A stretch of DNA of 64,000 nt from Caldanaerovirga acetigignens. Lineage in GTDB: Bacteria; Bacillota; Thermosediminibacteria; Thermosediminibacterales; Thermosediminibacteraceae. Where the stretch lies: the NCBI RefSeq assembly GCF_900142995.1, contig NZ_FRCR01000003.1, positions 124,001-188,000 of the forward strand, written 5' to 3'. Shown here one piece after another: positions 63,407-64,000 of this stretch. The notes beneath the pieces are model-generated. The model did no database searches, was not told where the DNA came from, and saw only the letters and a list, made by a program, of their open reading frames with translations. A program made the translations under genes and the position numbers. Within the stretch, counting starts at the first letter, position 1; every line of letters begins with the position of its first letter.

Positions 63407-63991
63407 TTAGCTGTGCAAAATGGGAGAAACTTTTTTGTAAATAAGCAGGGTGATAGCCATTATTATTGCACCTTTTAAGATGTTGAACGGAACGATGCTA
63501 TAAACCACAAGGGTCTTCAAATCTACTATCCTCCCGTTGACGCTCGAACCCATACTCACTATTGCATCGATGGGCATATTAAATATTTTTGCATAAAGCG
63601 GGAGGAAGACATAGTAATTGGCCAGAGCCATGCCAACAGCCATCATTAAAGTTCCAAGGATCATTCCAATTATCGCACCCGCTTTTGTCTTATTAGCAGC
63701 GTACACCAAGGTTGCTGGCACTACAAATAGAACTCCCGTCAAAAAGTTGGCTATCTCCCCTACAAATGCGGTCTGGTTTTTAAAAATCGCGTGCATAATG
63801 TTTTTGATTATTTCGACCAATACTGCCGCCCATGGCCCTATTCCAAAACCTGCAAGCAGGGCAGGCAGGTCGCTTAAGTCCATCTTCAAAAAAGAGGGAA
63901 ACATAGGAAGCGGAAATTCGAGGTAAGTCATCAACAAAAAAGCCATAACTCCCAGGACCGCCACTTTTGTAAGGTTTCTGGTCTCGCGCAA
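63407..63991 (-). CDS. ribU: ECF transporter S component, riboflavin type (RibU-like); start may lie outside
   Basis: Six-helix substrate-binding subunit of an energy-coupling factor transporter. VAVLGVMAFLLMTYLEFPLP, FLKMDLSDLPALLAGFGIGP and IIKNIMHAIFKNQTAFVGEI, then ANFLTGVLFVVPATLVY are the pattern of RibU. The C-terminal VVYSIVPFNILKGAIIMAIT also fits. The visible start is TTG 63991 with GGAG only a few bases upstream, and the frame is open to the window edge, so the real start may be outside. The ATPase and T subunits are not in the window. Confidence 0.9.
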   Translation of the reverse strand: MRETRNLTKVAVLGVMAFLLMTYLEFPLPMFPSFLKMDLSDLPALLAGFGIGPWAAVLVEIIKNIMHAIFKNQTAFVGEIANFLTGVLFVVPATLVYAANKTKAGAIIGMILGTLMMAVGMALANYYVFLPLYAKIFNMPIDAIVSMGSSVNGRIVDLKTLVVYSIVPFNILKGAIIMAITLLIYKKVSPILHS

Positions 63992-64000
63992 AGACTCCGC

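Overview
The window reads as a piece of chromosome from an anaerobic, probably thermophilic, spore-forming clostridial Firmicute of the Thermoanaerobacterales/Thermosediminibacterales type. This is inferred from a membrane pyrophosphatase, an independent-type phosphoglycerate mutase, rpoN beside the glycolytic operon, T-box leaders, a superoxide reductase, TRAP transporters, SLH surface proteins and strong AGGAGG ribosome sites. No rRNA, tRNA, CRISPR array, phage or insertion sequence was recognised.

Layout. 1-8.9 kb (minus strand): hppA (cut by the edge), secG, a DUF4342 protein, and the glycolytic operon gap-cggR-pgk-tpiA-gpmI-eno with a CggR-type operator before gap; rpoN lies upstream. 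10.5-14.8 kb: small proteins (YflT-like stress protein, coiled-coil protein, His-rich protein), deoC, a structured leader before a UPF0316 membrane protein, and a neelaredoxin-type superoxide reductase. 15.0-19.4 kb: a MacAB-like ABC exporter whose ATPase gene is broken at a T10 tract. 19.4-30.6 kb: a sugar-acid operon (uxuB, TRAP dctQM, RspB-like dehydrogenase, 2-hydroxyacid dehydrogenase, FGGY kinase, LarA-like epimerase, dctP, uxuA, gntR). 30.7-34.4 kb: two phenylacetate-CoA ligases, one behind a Phe-type and the other behind a Tyr-type T-box, plus an ACT protein. 34.4-41.1 kb: membrane, surface, URO-D-like and DUF362 iron-sulfur proteins. 41.2-48.0 kb: trpEGDCFBA behind a Trp T-box with two terminators. 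48.1-49.6 kb: a purine permease under a guanine-type riboswitch. 49.8-55.2 kb: FliK/FlhB-like proteins (one with an apparent CTG start), a 34-codon ORF under Fur-like boxes, a YcdB/SLH protein and a PPDK_N-only protein. 55.2-55.7 kb: a GC-rich, about 400-nt region that folds as one large RNA. 55.7-60.3 kb: DedA and a six-gene split amino-acid-dehydrogenase cluster. 60.5-64 kb: tsaD, a DnaA-box cluster, rimI-tsaB-tsaE, and a riboflavin ECF S component at the edge.

How parts work together. Glycolysis from GAP to PEP is one CggR-controlled unit ending in a terminator after eno. The sugar-acid operon contains the steps L-gulonate to fructuronate to mannonate to KDG, and adds a predicted Ni-pincer epimerase plus a gluconokinase-like kinase that could divert mannonate to 6-phosphogluconate. 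The T-box logic on the aryl-CoA ligases implies that they are made when Phe or Tyr is scarce, so they probably feed aromatic amino-acid synthesis from arylacetates rather than degradation.

The best candidates for undescribed biology are the large RNA at 55272-55669, the Phe/Tyr T-box pair on paaK paralogues, the leader RNA at 12378-12664, the DnaA-box cluster at 61554-61677 and the LarA-like branch of the sugar-acid operon. All calls come from reading the sequence by eye; no database search was run.
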